From NCBI RefSeq assembly GCF_024168645.1, contig NZ_JALJWF010000001.1:3413501-3477500 (forward strand): DNA of 64,000 nucleotides. The letters are read 5' to 3'. A model generated the notes under the pieces. It was not told the DNA's origin. It made no database searches and saw only the letters and a list, made by a program, of their open reading frames with translations. Positions 63,786-64,000 of the stretch are shown piece by piece; the first letter of the stretch is position 1, and every line of letters starts with the position of its first letter. This DNA is from Pseudomonas sp. GGS8 (GTDB taxonomy: Bacteria; Pseudomonadota; Gammaproteobacteria; Pseudomonadales; Pseudomonadaceae). The translations under genes and the position numbers were made by a program.

Positions 63786-64000
63786 ATGTCTACTAAATAC
63801 CGATTTTGCGATACGTACCGCATTCAGTTGCGCGAGAAGGATCATCCGCCGCCCCACGTCCATCTGACTGGTGGCGGGCTGGACGTCATGCTCAGCCTGG
63901 AAACCGTCGATGTGTTGATGGGCAAGGCGCCGCCGCTGATTATCAAGGAAGCGCTGGAGTGGGTCAGGGCCCATCAAGCGCAATTGCTGGAGGATTGGAA
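63786..64000 (+). CDS. DUF4160 family protein (partial)
   Basis: The first 71 codons are visible; the gene runs out of the window. The sequence MSTKYRFCDTYRIQLREKDH, PPPHVHLTGG and IIKEALEWVRAHQAQLLEDW fits DUF4160, a small family often encoded next to DUF2442 genes and suspected of toxin-antitoxin-like roles. The partner gene, if any, is outside the window. Confidence 0.8.
   Translation, partial: MSTKYRFCDTYRIQLREKDHPPPHVHLTGGGLDVMLSLETVDVLMGKAPPLIIKEALEWVRAHQAQLLEDW

Overview
The window is a contiguous piece of a Pseudomonas chromosome, most likely of the P. fluorescens group. It is about 60% GC by eye. Blocks of genes follow the order known from P. aeruginosa (ung-abrB-tctABC-opdH / tctDE; ygfZ / sdhE-ygfX / nadB / algU-mucA-mucB-mucD; bepA / tusA-like-perM / bcp-gcvR / dapA-bamC-MBL-purC; rnd-ycgL). 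Intergenic spaces carry the GC-rich palindromes typical of this group. No rRNA, CRISPR array, insertion sequence or prophage was seen.

Layout. 1-0.8 kb: Tyr-rich envelope proteins. 0.8-10.6 kb: a HIBYL-CoA hydrolase-like enzyme, uracil-DNA glycosylase, and a complete tricarboxylate uptake locus (porin OpdH, binding protein TctC, membrane proteins TctB/TctA, an AbrB-type membrane protein, and the divergent two-component system TctD/TctE). Tandem Hfq/Crc-type A-rich motifs lie next to the ribosome binding sites of opdH and tctC. 10.6-15 kb: an HDOD protein, YgfZ, SdhE/YgfX and NadB. 15-19.3 kb: the AlgU envelope-stress operon, with two sigma-22-like promoters and no mucC. 19.3-27.4 kb: BepA, TusA-like, PerM, Bcp, GcvR, DapA, BamC, an MBL hydrolase, PurC and tRNA-Ser(CGA).

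27.4-29 kb is a small accessory patch after the tRNA. 29-37.3 kb holds two LysR regulators, a tautomerase-like protein, two exporters or permeases, a glutamate-polyamine ligase-like enzyme and an EptA-type lipid A modifier. 37.4-51.1 kb is mostly housekeeping or conserved hypothetical genes (RNase D, YcgL, dehydrogenase, nitroreductase, YcgN, TrmH-type methylase, HNH protein, oligopeptidase, YafJ-type amidotransferase). It includes a protein that looks like a gluzincin protease with a broken zinc site.

51.2-56.5 kb is a compact three-gene siderophore operon (a single NIS synthetase, an MFS exporter and a TonB receptor) behind a probable Fur box. 56.5-61.4 kb is a LysR/MFS/5-oxoprolinase (pxpABC) module. 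61.5-63.6 kb is a MoxR-ATPase/VWA pair. The window ends inside a DUF4160 gene preceded by a perfect 11-bp inverted repeat.

The best candidates for undescribed biology are the minimal NIS siderophore operon, the nested composite palindromes, the translational catabolite-control motifs on tricarboxylate uptake, and the DUF4160 palindrome. All identifications come from reading motifs and recalled gene order; no database search was run.
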